Positions 44,948 to 53,105 of a stretch of DNA of 64,000 nt are shown piece after piece; the stretch's first letter is position 1, and each line of letters begins with the position of its first letter. A model generated the notes under the pieces. That model did not search any database and was not told where the DNA came from. It saw only the letters and a program-made list of their open reading frames with translations. The DNA lies in the NCBI GenBank assembly GCA_050946835.1, contig JBMNVN010000004.1:62001-126000 (forward strand), given 5' to 3'. The stretch comes from UBA1447 sp002329225. GTDB taxonomy: Bacteria > Bacillota > Clostridia > Oscillospirales > Acutalibacteraceae. Position numbers and translations under genes: made by a program.

Positions 44948-45043
44948 TTCCTACGCCGGCATTATCCGGATCAGGTTCGGCGCGCTTCTGTTGAGCGGCA
45001 CGCACGGGTATAATCTCAGCCGGCTATACGCCAGCACCCCTTG
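44948..45043 (-). ncRNA. TPP (THI-box) riboswitch
   Basis: On the minus strand the aptamer reads AAGGGGTGC at its 5' end, CTGAGAT in the first sensor arm, ACCC, then GAACCTGATC, GGATAATGCCGGCGTAGGAAG shortened here to its core GATAATGCCG, closing with the 3' side of P1. These are the invariant THI-box blocks in the right order and spacing, and the gene downstream is thiT. Confidence 0.96.
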
Positions 45044-45071
45044 TATTAAATTTTATGTTGAGTTTGAAATA

Positions 45072-46499
45072 TTACTGTTTTGATGCAGCCTCGGCTTTGC
45101 CTTCGGGAGTGTCCCTGTAATACTGAGTTTTAGGGGAAGCATGTTTTCTGCCGTTCCAGAGTTTTTCGCTTTCCACAGCCCACTCCGCCGCATAGCGGTC
45201 ACACCGGCCGCAAAGAGTTTCCACATCCTCGGGCGCCTGAAGATCCGTGGACTTTGCGCCGGTTATACCTACTATTTCACGCAGGCGCTCCGGATTTTCC
45301 AGCATGGGGCAGGGACGCAAATGGTTATCATTAAAAGGTTGATTATAATAAAAGGTTTTGAATAACGGGTTTTGCAGTGCTTCTAAAAGGGTATGGGTAC
45401 GAATATTGGAGTCGGAGTAATGGATGAAAACACAGGGTTCCATATCTCCGGCGGAGTTGATATGAAAATAGTTGCGGCCGCCGGCAATACAGCCCCCTAC
45501 ATATTCCCCGTCATTTTGGAAGTCTACCATAAACAGGGGATTACCCGTTTTGGAGTTTCTGGAAGCACGCAGCCAATGATAGATATGTTTGCGCTGCTCC
45601 GGCGTGGGTACAAGACTTATATCGGTATTTTTACCCACGGGCATGTAGTGAAAATACCAGGCAAACTTAACCCCTTTCTCTATCATCAAATCCACAAAGG
45701 CTTGGCTGGTAACACTTTCAATGTTTTGGCTGGTATAGCAGACGGAAATCCCGAAAAGGCAACCGTTCTTCTTCAACAGATCCATGGCGCGCAGGGCCTG
45801 TTCTCCGCTGCCCTCGCCCCTGCGGGCGTCGTTTTCTTCAACACTGCCCTCCATACTGATAGCCAAGGACAAATTCCCAACCCGCTTCATCTCGGTACAA
45901 AAGGCTTCGTCCACAAGGGTGGCATTTGTGTAGGACAAAAAGGCGCAATCGGGATGGGCTTCGCAAAGTTTAATAACATCATTTTTTCTCAAAAGGGGTT
46001 CGCCGCCGGTGAACATATAAAAATGGGTTCCCAGCTCCACACCCTGACTTACAATACTGTCAAGTTCTTCAAAGCTTAAACCCTGGTCATGACCGTACTC
46101 GGCGGACCAACAGCCCTTACACCTTTTATTGCAGGCGCTGGTCGGATCCAAAAGAATCTGGAAAGGAATATTGCATTTGTATTTTTCACGATTTTTACGC
46201 ACCGCTTTTGTGCCCCTGTAGCCCGCACCCAAACCGAGGGCAAGCATTGTTTTTTTGAGCACATCACGGTCAACATCACGAATAACGCCCATAACAAAAC
46301 GGTTCCAGACATTATCAGGATCCGCCAACGCTTCCCGACCCTTTTCAAAGGCGGAGGCAGGGAAAAGCTTACCCGTGATTTTCTGCGCCAAATTCAAGAG
46401 TTTGAGAAGATTTTTTTGCGGCTCTTTCTCAATATATCTCAGTATTCTGTCAAGTGCGATATTGGCAGCCGACCACTGAATTTTTTCAATTACATTCAA
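45072..46499 (-). CDS. Radical SAM protein with SPASM-like C-terminus
   Basis: A 475-residue enzyme. The radical SAM cluster motif CX3CX2C is CNKRCKGC (in DPTSACNKRCKGCWS), followed by TGGEPLLR, the GGEP motif. The C-terminal third has more cysteines (CIAGGRNY, EPCVF, RPCP, LCGRCDRY), suggesting auxiliary clusters as in SPASM enzymes. I take the TTG at 46499 as start since GGAAGGTGAT precedes it, rather than the ATG at 46541. Activities of relatives include peptide and cofactor modification; no precursor peptide is visible nearby. Confidence 0.82.
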   Translation of the reverse strand: MNVIEKIQWSAANIALDRILRYIEKEPQKNLLKLLNLAQKITGKLFPASAFEKGREALADPDNVWNRFVMGVIRDVDRDVLKKTMLALGLGAGYRGTKAVRKNREKYKCNIPFQILLDPTSACNKRCKGCWSAEYGHDQGLSFEELDSIVSQGVELGTHFYMFTGGEPLLRKNDVIKLCEAHPDCAFLSYTNATLVDEAFCTEMKRVGNLSLAISMEGSVEENDARRGEGSGEQALRAMDLLKKNGCLFGISVCYTSQNIESVTSQAFVDLMIEKGVKFAWYFHYMPVGKNTDISLVPTPEQRKHIYHWLRASRNSKTGNPLFMVDFQNDGEYVGGCIAGGRNYFHINSAGDMEPCVFIHYSDSNIRTHTLLEALQNPLFKTFYYNQPFNDNHLRPCPMLENPERLREIVGITGAKSTDLQAPEDVETLCGRCDRYAAEWAVESEKLWNGRKHASPKTQYYRDTPEGKAEAASKQ

Positions 46500-46579
46500 A
46501 AAATCACCTTCCGAGAAAGCCTTCCGGCAATCAATGTGCAAATATTATCACACAGCGGCGAAAAAGTCCAACAAGATTA

Positions 46580-47824
46580 TTAAGACGCTTCCTCCGGCTC
46601 ATGCTTCTTTTGTTTTCTTCTCAATTTGAAAACACTCAGGAGTACCAATAACGGAAATACACTCACCGCCAAAAAACCTGTCCTCATCCCCACGGCCTGA
46701 GTTCCAGGAAAGCCAAGTTTCTGCATAATAAGCGGGGCTTTGTCGGAAATTAATCCGAGTGTCCAGGGGCCGGTCGCCGCACCGATATCCCCGGCGGCCG
46801 CCAACAGAGCAAACATGGAAGTGCCCGCCAAGGGAAACTTTTCTGCCGCTATAACCAAAGTCCCGGGCCACAAAAGGCTGACCCCCAGACCGCAGAAAGC
46901 GCAGGCGAAAAGTGACAACACGGGGAAAGGTGAAAAAGCTGCCGTTATAAAACAGGCAAGCGAAATAACGCCCCCTAAAAGCATGGCCTTGTAAATATCC
47001 AATTTGCCGCTCATTTTTCCGTAATAAGTTCTGCCTATACCCAGTGTCAGAGCAAAAACACCTACGCCGGCATAATCGCCGATTATCTTCGGAATACCGA
47101 CAGCCGCCTCCAAAAAGCTTGATGCCCATTGAGCCATGGCGTTTTCCGCCACGGCTCCCGCCATTATGCACACCAGACACAGCATAAAAAAGCGGTTTTT
47201 AATAATCTCACCCGTTCTGGTGCGGTGTTGCTCGGGTACCATAGGCGCAAGAGGCACTTTGAGAAAGAAAAAGGTATTTAATAAAGGTAAAATGCTCCAA
47301 AACAGCATTATTAAGTACCAACGCTCCGCCCCAAATAAAGCCAACAGCAGAGAACTTGCAAGGACAACCGTCAACTGTCCCCAAGCATAAAAGGCGTGGA
47401 GAAGGCTCATTGCTTTGGCTTTTTCCGGCGTAGGGATGGCGTTGACAATAGGACTTAACAGAACTTCCAGCAGACCGCCGCCGAAAGAATATACAATTGT
47501 AGAAACCGCAAAACCCAAGTAGTTACGGGAGGGCAGGAATGCGGAAAGGGCGTAAAGAAAAAGACCGGTGAAGGCAAGGGCATGACCGGCAACTATAAAA
47601 AAGCGAACCCCTCTTTTGTCGGCAATACGGCTGAACAGCAGATCCACCGCAACCTGGGTAATAAAGTTTATGAGCGCAAGACGTCCCATTTTCTCAAATG
47701 TCAGGTTATAGCGGCTTATAAGTGTTAAAAATAAAATCGGAGCCGCATTTATAATGGCGGCTTGAACAAAATGGCCCAGATAGCAGGCGTATATAGTGGA
47801 TTTATACGAAGGAGTGTTTTGCAT
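46580..47824 (-). CDS. MFS transporter
   Basis: A 414-residue protein with about 12 hydrophobic segments and the loop motif FSRIADKRGVRFFIV after helix 2 (D-RxGxR type). It resembles FucP/sugar- or drug-type MFS carriers in general pattern. ATG at 47824 is chosen as start over an upstream ATG at 47878, which overlaps the sortase gene. It lies between a sortase gene and the radical SAM gene on the same strand, a possible export or uptake partner. Substrate unknown. Confidence 0.8.
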   Translation of the reverse strand: MQNTPSYKSTIYACYLGHFVQAAIINAAPILFLTLISRYNLTFEKMGRLALINFITQVAVDLLFSRIADKRGVRFFIVAGHALAFTGLFLYALSAFLPSRNYLGFAVSTIVYSFGGGLLEVLLSPIVNAIPTPEKAKAMSLLHAFYAWGQLTVVLASSLLLALFGAERWYLIMLFWSILPLLNTFFFLKVPLAPMVPEQHRTRTGEIIKNRFFMLCLVCIMAGAVAENAMAQWASSFLEAAVGIPKIIGDYAGVGVFALTLGIGRTYYGKMSGKLDIYKAMLLGGVISLACFITAAFSPFPVLSLFACAFCGLGVSLLWPGTLVIAAEKFPLAGTSMFALLAAAGDIGAATGPWTLGLISDKAPLIMQKLGFPGTQAVGMRTGFLAVSVFPLLVLLSVFKLRRKQKKHEPEEAS

Positions 47825-47847
47825 CGGACACGGCCTTTCTGAAAAAA

Positions 47848-48423
47848 TCAGTCGTTCTGGATTGCATCTCGGGTACAACGCACAGTAACCCGCATCCGTC
47901 CTCGGTAATCACAGGTAAAAACGGTCAAATCCCAATCTTCGTTTTTCATCTCCTCAACCTGTGTTCTTCCCAATATTTCAACTCCCTTGACCGTATGGGC
48001 AAATTTCACACCGGTAACATCAGTGAAATATATTTTATCCCCCTCAACCAATTTGCCGAGGTTGGCAAAATGGCGGGCATAGTTATGCCCCGCTATAACA
48101 AAGGCCTCATCATCAAAATAGCCGGAATATCTGCAGGGCGCAATTTTAAGCAGAGGGTAACTCCAGGAACTGAGTACGGGCAGTCTGATTCCCTGAGAAG
48201 GGATATCCAAAATGCCGATATATTCATTTCCGTCTTCCATGACAACCGTCTTTTTAGAATAATCCGCTTTTAATTCAATTATTGACTTTTCCAACTCAGG
48301 CAAAATTTCTTCAGAAGCGGCGTATGCCTCGCTTTCTTCCCGTGCGTTGTAAAGCGACAGTCCCAACGCTCCTAAAATCATAATCAAGCCGAGAATCATT
48401 GCGACAATTCCGCGTTTTCTCAT
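47848..48423 (-). CDS. Sortase (class B/D-like), not part of the pilus locus
   Basis: A 191-residue transpeptidase with a signal anchor (about 6-26). Catalytic residues are visible: H113 in VIAGHNYARHF, C171 in DLTVFTCDYRG and an arginine in RMRVTVRC (R178/R182). It joins surface proteins carrying an LPXTG-like signal to the cell wall. It lies about 2 kb away from the pilus locus, across the AbiE pair, and no LPXTG substrate gene adjoins it, so it may be a housekeeping sortase. Class assignment is tentative. Confidence 0.88.
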   Translation of the reverse strand: MRKRGIVAMILGLIMILGALGLSLYNAREESEAYAASEEILPELEKSIIELKADYSKKTVVMEDGNEYIGILDIPSQGIRLPVLSSWSYPLLKIAPCRYSGYFDDEAFVIAGHNYARHFANLGKLVEGDKIYFTDVTGVKFAHTVKGVEILGRTQVEEMKNEDWDLTVFTCDYRGRMRVTVRCTRDAIQND

Positions 48424-48727
48424 ATCTCTTTTCTTAGCGGGACTCCGCTCGGCCAGGGCAACCGCTGAGTGAAAAGCTTTGCATTATATTTAACGCAGTA
48501 TGCTTTTTAATTTTCTCCCGCTAATACTCCCTTCAATTATTGCAAACAATTAAAATGATATGACTGTTTATAATAAGTATAATAGTCATCGACAATGTTT
48601 TCAACCGCATATTAACAATACTTCGCAGGGCAAAATTTGAATTTTACGGAGTGTTCTCCATATTTTTCAGAAGATTTTCTTGATTTTCTCCGGTTAATGG
48701 AGTATTATTCCATTAAGAGGTGAAGAT
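48424..48727. other. Intergenic region between sortase and abiEi (304 bases)
   Basis: AT-rich, divergent. It holds an imperfect inverted repeat (ATGACT at 48560-48565, AGTCAT at 48584-48589, with TATA arms inside), a short ACGGAGTGTTCTCCA-type dyad near 48647-48660, and the abiE promoter/operator at 48680-48716. No gene is seen. Confidence 0.6.
48680..48716 (+). promoter_or_regulatory. Promoter with overlapping operator of the AbiE pair
   Basis: TTGATT (48680-48685), 17 bases, TATTAT (48703-48708). An 8-bp inverted repeat (TTAATGGA 48694-48701, TCCATTAA 48709-48716) encloses the -10 box, so a protein bound there would block transcription. AbiEi antitoxins are known to repress their own operon. 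Confidence 0.75.
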
Positions 48728-49312
48728 ATGATTATAACTACGGCCATGCTCACGGATTCATTGCAGAATTATCGCTATCCGGCTAATAAAATAGCCCGTA
48801 TGGTGGAGGCGGGCAATATTTTTCCGGTGGTGCGGGGCTTGTATGCAAGTGATGATAAGATGCCCGGATACTTGCTGGCGGCAAGTATTTACGGCCCCTC
48901 GTATCTGTCCTTTGACTATGCCTTGTCCTACTGGGAATTGATACCCGAGGCGGTCTATACCTATACCTCTGCCACCTATGACAAAAAGAAGAGAAAGCAA
49001 TTTGAAACGGCTTTCGGCTTATTTACCTATAGAGATGTTCCCAAGTCCGCCTACCCGTTCGGTATTAAGATTATTAAGGAAGGAAACCATATCTTTTTTA
49101 TTGCCGAGCCGGAAAAGGCAATTTGCGACAAGCTCTATATCGTACCCCCTGTAACAAATCTCCTCGCTTTTGAAGATTTGCTGTTCAGTGACCTGAGAAT
49201 TGACCGAGATGCTTTTGAACGGCTTAATATGGAAAAGTTGATAAACGTTGCCGAACTTTACAAAACCGCAAACCACAGATTGCTGATCAGATACTTGAGG
49301 AGGGCAAATTGA
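48728..49312 (+). CDS. AbiEi-like antitoxin of a type IV toxin-antitoxin pair
   Basis: A 194-residue protein with an N-terminal winged-helix start (TTAMLTDSLQNYRYPANKIARMVEAGNIFPVVRGLY) and the C-terminal domain common to AbiEi regulators (IYGPSYLSFDYALSYWELIPE, EPEKAICDKLY). AbiEi represses its own operon and antagonises the AbiEii toxin without binding it directly. GAGGTGAAG precedes the ATG. Its stop overlaps the toxin start (TTGA). Such pairs give phage defence by abortive infection and stabilise DNA. Confidence 0.85.
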   Translation: MIITTAMLTDSLQNYRYPANKIARMVEAGNIFPVVRGLYASDDKMPGYLLAASIYGPSYLSFDYALSYWELIPEAVYTYTSATYDKKKRKQFETAFGLFTYRDVPKSAYPFGIKIIKEGNHIFFIAEPEKAICDKLYIVPPVTNLLAFEDLLFSDLRIDRDAFERLNMEKLINVAELYKTANHRLLIRYLRRAN

Positions 49313-50172
49313 ATACGATTATTGAACAGATGCTGAGGGCTTATGAGGATTATCCGCAACTTGACAAGAAGAATGCAATCAAAGAGATTATGCAGGAAAT
49401 GGTGCTTTGCGGTCTTTCCAGAGCGGGTTTTTTTAAAGATGCAGCTTTCTATGGCGGCACTGCACTGCGCATATTTTACGGTTTAGACAGATTTTCGGAA
49501 GATCTGGACTTTTCCTTGAAGACGGGTAAGGAAGATTATGATTTGAGCGCATTTTTCCCTATTCTGGAAAAAGAGATGGCCGCCTTCGGGCTTCATGTTG
49601 ATATCAGCGAGAAGGTGAAGAGCGGTGCTTCACGAATACAGTCAGCTTTTCTGAAAGGCAACACAAAAGAACACTTACTGCTTTTCTATGGCTATGAGGC
49701 GCTCCCCGGTGTCCATGCCGGAGAGAAAATCAGAATCAAGTTTGAGGTGGATACCAACCCGCCCGATTACGCAGGGTTTGAACATAAATACAGGCTCCTT
49801 CCCTCCCCCTATGAAGTGGCGCTGTATGATGCTCCGTCCCTGTTTGCCGGTAAGATTCATGCAGTACTTTGCAGAGCATGGAATAACAGAGTTAAAGGGC
49901 GCGACCTGTATGACTATGTCTTTTTTATATCCCAAAACACACCTGTAAACTTAGCGCACCTGCAATCACGCCTTCAGCAAAGCGGTTATATTAAACCTGA
50001 CGACAGTTTTTCGTTGAAGCTGTTGAAACAACACCTGAATACCCGCTTTGCAGCCATCAATTACACGCAAGCAAAGGAAGATGTTTTACCGTTTATCCGT
50101 AATCAAGCCTCATTACAAGTTTGGGGGACTGATTTCTTTCAGCAAATCAGTGAAAATTTGAGAACCACATAA
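49309..50172 (+). CDS. AbiEii-like nucleotidyltransferase toxin
   Basis: A 287-residue protein of the DUF1814 nucleotidyltransferase family. The motif FYGGTALRIFYGLDRFSEDLDFSLK (split: YGGTALRIFYG and RFSEDLDF) supplies the G-S-like loop and metal-binding DxD; later FAGKIHAVLCRAWNNRVKGRDLYD is also conserved. Relatives add nucleotides to tRNA or other targets and stop growth. It starts with TTG overlapping the antitoxin stop. Complete, no sign of decay. Confidence 0.85.
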   Translation: MNTIIEQMLRAYEDYPQLDKKNAIKEIMQEMVLCGLSRAGFFKDAAFYGGTALRIFYGLDRFSEDLDFSLKTGKEDYDLSAFFPILEKEMAAFGLHVDISEKVKSGASRIQSAFLKGNTKEHLLLFYGYEALPGVHAGEKIRIKFEVDTNPPDYAGFEHKYRLLPSPYEVALYDAPSLFAGKIHAVLCRAWNNRVKGRDLYDYVFFISQNTPVNLAHLQSRLQQSGYIKPDDSFSLKLLKQHLNTRFAAINYTQAKEDVLPFIRNQASLQVWGTDFFQQISENLRTT

Positions 50173-50226
50173 ACTCTTCCGCTACTGTCTGAACAAACTA
50201 AACATTATACGACCAATAAAATTGAT

Positions 50227-50268
50227 ATCCTCCATCGTTGGGCGCTCACTGCCCAAATGACGGAGGAT
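50227..50268. terminator. Hairpin between convergent abiEii and sortase C genes
   Basis: ATCCTCC...TTGGGC (50227-50243) pairs with GCCCAA...GGAGGAT (50251-50268) with an internal loop. U-tracts are weak on both sides. Confidence 0.5.
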
Positions 50269-50294
50269 GTGTCTTTAATAACGCAACCGTGGGG

Positions 50295-51131
50295 TCATCG
50301 CCGTTTTTTAGAGGATTTTCTGGGAACAACAAGAGCAATCAAAAAGAACAACAAAATAGGTACGGCTACGGCGGGTGCTACCAGGAGAGGGTCAATTTGA
50401 ATTAAATCCGCCGTTACGTGAACCGATGAATAATCTGCCAAGTTATCAATCCGATGCCCCCGCACCAAAAGCCGATGGGTGTTAATACCGTAAGGCGTGC
50501 ATGTGACTAAAGTAAAGTAGTCCTTGCCGGGCTCAATTTTTAAATCTTTGATATCCGGAGGATCTACAATCAGTATTTGGTCTACCTCGTAAGTCAGTAC
50601 CTCGTCCAATATCCTGATGGTGAAAATATCGCTCACCGCTAATCTGTCCAGATTTGTGAAGAGTTTTGCACTTGGAAGTCCCCGATGGCCGGAAACAACG
50701 CAGTGGGTGCTTTCTCCCCCCACGGGCAGAGATGTACCTTCAATGTGACCGATAGCAATCTGTAAAACCGCCTCATCCGTGCCGTGATAAAGAGGCAGTG
50801 AACATTCAATAGCGGGGATTTCAATATAGCCCATCATTCCGGTACCGGCAATATTCAGCAGATTTCGGTATTCCGCACGTTCTTCATCGGTAGGATGATA
50901 GCGGGCACTGTTGGCAATCAAGGCTTTATTATAGGCATGTGCATCCGCCAATATCCTCTCATATGTATTATCATCCATCTGCGCCACTTCTTCGGCATAT
51001 GAGGCAATAGCTCTGGTTTGGTGAAAGGAGTTCCAATAGTCGCTGACGGTAGGGTACAACAGTAAAGACAGCCCTGCAAGAAGAATCAGAACTAAAAATA
51101 TCGTTATGAATTTATTTGCATTTTTCTTCAA
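50295..51131 (-). CDS. Class C (pilus-assembly) sortase
   Basis: A 278-residue transpeptidase that polymerises LPXTG pilins by lysine-to-threonine bonds. It has an N-terminal hydrophobic segment (9-27) and a C-terminal one (about 243-265), typical of class C. Catalytic H149 (VVSGHRG), C211 (TLVTCTPYGINTHRLLVRG) and R220 are clear. The DP(F/W/Y) lid motif expected near residues 70-85 is not evident. It starts with TTG at 51131 behind AAGGAGAG, is last in the pilus unit, and follows the intact backbone pilin across a strong hairpin. Confidence 0.93.
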   Translation of the reverse strand: MKKNANKFITIFLVLILLAGLSLLLYPTVSDYWNSFHQTRAIASYAEEVAQMDDNTYERILADAHAYNKALIANSARYHPTDEERAEYRNLLNIAGTGMMGYIEIPAIECSLPLYHGTDEAVLQIAIGHIEGTSLPVGGESTHCVVSGHRGLPSAKLFTNLDRLAVSDIFTIRILDEVLTYEVDQILIVDPPDIKDLKIEPGKDYFTLVTCTPYGINTHRLLVRGHRIDNLADYSSVHVTADLIQIDPLLVAPAVAVPILLFFLIALVVPRKSSKKRR

Positions 51132-51151
51132 GCAAGGCTCTCCTTACTGCC

Positions 51152-51184
51152 GCAAACCGGGGAGGAGAATCCTCCCCGGTTTGC
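51152..51184 (-). terminator. Perfect hairpin between pilin and sortase C
   Basis: A 15-bp perfect stem (51152-51166 with 51170-51184) and a three-base loop. There is no U-tract, so it fits a partial terminator or an mRNA-stabilising stem that keeps pilin above sortase in amount. Confidence 0.75.
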
Positions 51185-51219
51185 AACAAATTTGGCTATT
51201 TCTTTATGTATATAAAATC

Positions 51220-52848
51220 TTATTTCTCAGAGTGTTTCATACGCTTTTTGGTTACAAGCAGTACAACGGCAGCCAGAACCAAAACAGCGCCTGCAATGTA
51301 GAACAGGGTGGTACCGATGCCGCCGGTCTCGGGCAGGGTGGAACCTGCGTTGTTGGCGATGGTAATCGCGGCAATACCGGTGGTGATATCTGCAGTACCG
51401 GCAACGCCGTCAGCGGTAACTGCCAGATGGGTCAGAGCAGTGCCGGGCACGCCGTTCCAGGTTTGACCGTTGGCGGTGGTAGCGGTAATAATCACAACGA
51501 TATCGGCTGTCAACAGATTATAGCCGGCGGGAGCCACGATTTCGCGCAGTCTGTAAGTGCCGTCATCCAAGCCGGTAACGGAGAACAAGCCGGTATCTGC
51601 AGCTGAGGTAAGGATGGAATCTGCAGGCCAAGTTATTACGCCGCCGGGGCCGGCTGCAGGAATGTTCTGCCAACCGTCAAATTTGCCGTTGGTAATCTTC
51701 GCAACTTTGCTTGCATCGGCATTCAGCAGAACGAACTGAGCGCCCTGCAATTTGGTGGAGGTGTTTTTGCCGTCTACCTTGGTGGTATCCAGTTCATAGG
51801 TGAAGACGATGGCTTTGTCCTCGGGTGTTTCGCCGGTGTTGTCGGTGTCGCCTGCGCCGGACTGGTCGGGCTTGTTGGAGTATTCAAGATAAACAGTGTT
51901 CTCGTTGCCGGGCAAACCGATGTCGGCATTCTCATTCAAAACTGCGTTGTACGCAACAATGAGGTACATGCCTTCAGCTATGCCGAGAATGTTTTTGATG
52001 TTGTTGCTTGAAACGGTGATTACCTGTCCGGTGACATCAATGTCAAAGCTGGAGGTGACAATGGAGTCGCCTGCACCGACAGCTTTATCAGCGGAAAGAT
52101 ATACTACGATGCCGCTTTCTGCGGGAGGAGTAAGTCCGGCAGACAGGGTGTCGTGGAAGATGTACTTGTATGTGTCATAGCGGCTCATATCGGGCACGGA
52201 ACCGATCAGGGTAAAGGGAACCGCTTCGCCGATGTTGTAGTCGGCAACATCGTTGTAGCCTACGCCGTAGCCGTCATTCGTATTGTATTTATCGTATTTA
52301 TCGTCTTCCTTAACTTTTTTCTCCACGGTGGGAGCGTCGGTCTTGACCTGAATATCGATGTCGCCAACTACTTGCAGAAGGGCGGCGTTGTATGCGCTGC
52401 CTTCGCCGACATTTGTAGTGGTATCGACTATCAAATAGTAGCCGTCAGCCAATTCGTTTTCGCCGGAGACCAGAGCAATACCGTCGCCTGCCTTGTAATC
52501 TTCGGCAATTTTGGCAACCTTATTGGCAAGTGCGGTGTTTGTGTTGTTGTCGCCGAGCACATTTGCTACTTGGGCAGCGGTGGTGCAGGCGGCAAACAGG
52601 GCGCCGTAAGTAGGATCCGCTTTCAGGGCAGCAAGGAATGCGGTGCTGTTAATGCCGGTTCCCCACTGAATGTCGGACAGAACGCCGTTTTCTTCACGGC
52701 CGGTGAATACCTGATAGGCGGTGAAGCTGTGGCCTGCCAGAATTTCATCGGCAGGAAGGGTAACGGTTGCCGCAAATGCGGTTGTGGTCAAACTCATCAG
52801 CATGACCAGTGCCAGCAACAGGCCGGCAAGTTTCTTTACGTTTTTCAT
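51220..52848 (-). CDS. LPETG backbone pilin, intact copy
   Basis: A 542-residue pilin. Signal peptide: MKNVKKLAGLLLALVMLM... with cleavage near AFA-AT (about 28). The mature part has an N-terminal domain, a middle Ig-like domain (YNIGEAVPFTLIG...) and a SpaA/Cna_B-type domain with E-box YRLREIVAPAGY. LPETG begins at 505, followed by a hydrophobic segment and a basic tail. VEKKVKEDDK is a candidate region for the pilin-motif lysine. ATG at 52848 follows AAGGAAACC. It lies after the adhesin and before the class C sortase. Confidence 0.93.
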   Translation of the reverse strand: MKNVKKLAGLLLALVMLMSLTTTAFAATVTLPADEILAGHSFTAYQVFTGREENGVLSDIQWGTGINSTAFLAALKADPTYGALFAACTTAAQVANVLGDNNTNTALANKVAKIAEDYKAGDGIALVSGENELADGYYLIVDTTTNVGEGSAYNAALLQVVGDIDIQVKTDAPTVEKKVKEDDKYDKYNTNDGYGVGYNDVADYNIGEAVPFTLIGSVPDMSRYDTYKYIFHDTLSAGLTPPAESGIVVYLSADKAVGAGDSIVTSSFDIDVTGQVITVSSNNIKNILGIAEGMYLIVAYNAVLNENADIGLPGNENTVYLEYSNKPDQSGAGDTDNTGETPEDKAIVFTYELDTTKVDGKNTSTKLQGAQFVLLNADASKVAKITNGKFDGWQNIPAAGPGGVITWPADSILTSAADTGLFSVTGLDDGTYRLREIVAPAGYNLLTADIVVIITATTANGQTWNGVPGTALTHLAVTADGVAGTADITTGIAAITIANNAGSTLPETGGIGTTLFYIAGAVLVLAAVVLLVTKKRMKHSEK

Positions 52849-52931
52849 CTTGTTGGTTTCCTTTCTTTTTTTGTCTTTTTTTATTTGTTCTTTATTTGAC
52901 CTGTGAATTACTGCGTGTTTGAAAAAGCGGA

Positions 52932-53015
52932 AGCCTCCTTTCAGAAATTTTTTGGCTATACAGCAGAGGATTAAGTTCGATAATATAAGTAGTACTTGTG
53001 TCCCCGGAGTATACA
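52932..53015 (-). promoter_or_regulatory. Conserved 5' leader element of the intact pilin
   Basis: The minus-strand leader has TGTATACTCCGGGG (complement of 53002-53015) and, 44 bases on, AGCC-A6-TTTCTGAAAGGA-GGCT (complement of 52932-52957). Both blocks recur at matching spacing before the second pilin (60517-60599). AGCC/GGCT and an inner TTCT-GAA-AGGA can pair. The rest of the 257-base gap to the adhesin gene shows no gene. Confidence 0.6.
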
Positions 53016-53105
53016 ATCTGTTCTTGCTGTTGCGGCTTATATTCTCTTTACTGCCTTTTCGAATCTATAAGCTGAGCAACTATCTGAGGGTAACAACATT
53101 TTTAA

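Noticed and set aside
52932..52957. Cyclic-di-GMP riboswitch before the pilin genes
   Set aside because: Pilus leaders sometimes carry one, but the invariant GEMM blocks and tetraloop-receptor are absent; only a short shared element is seen.
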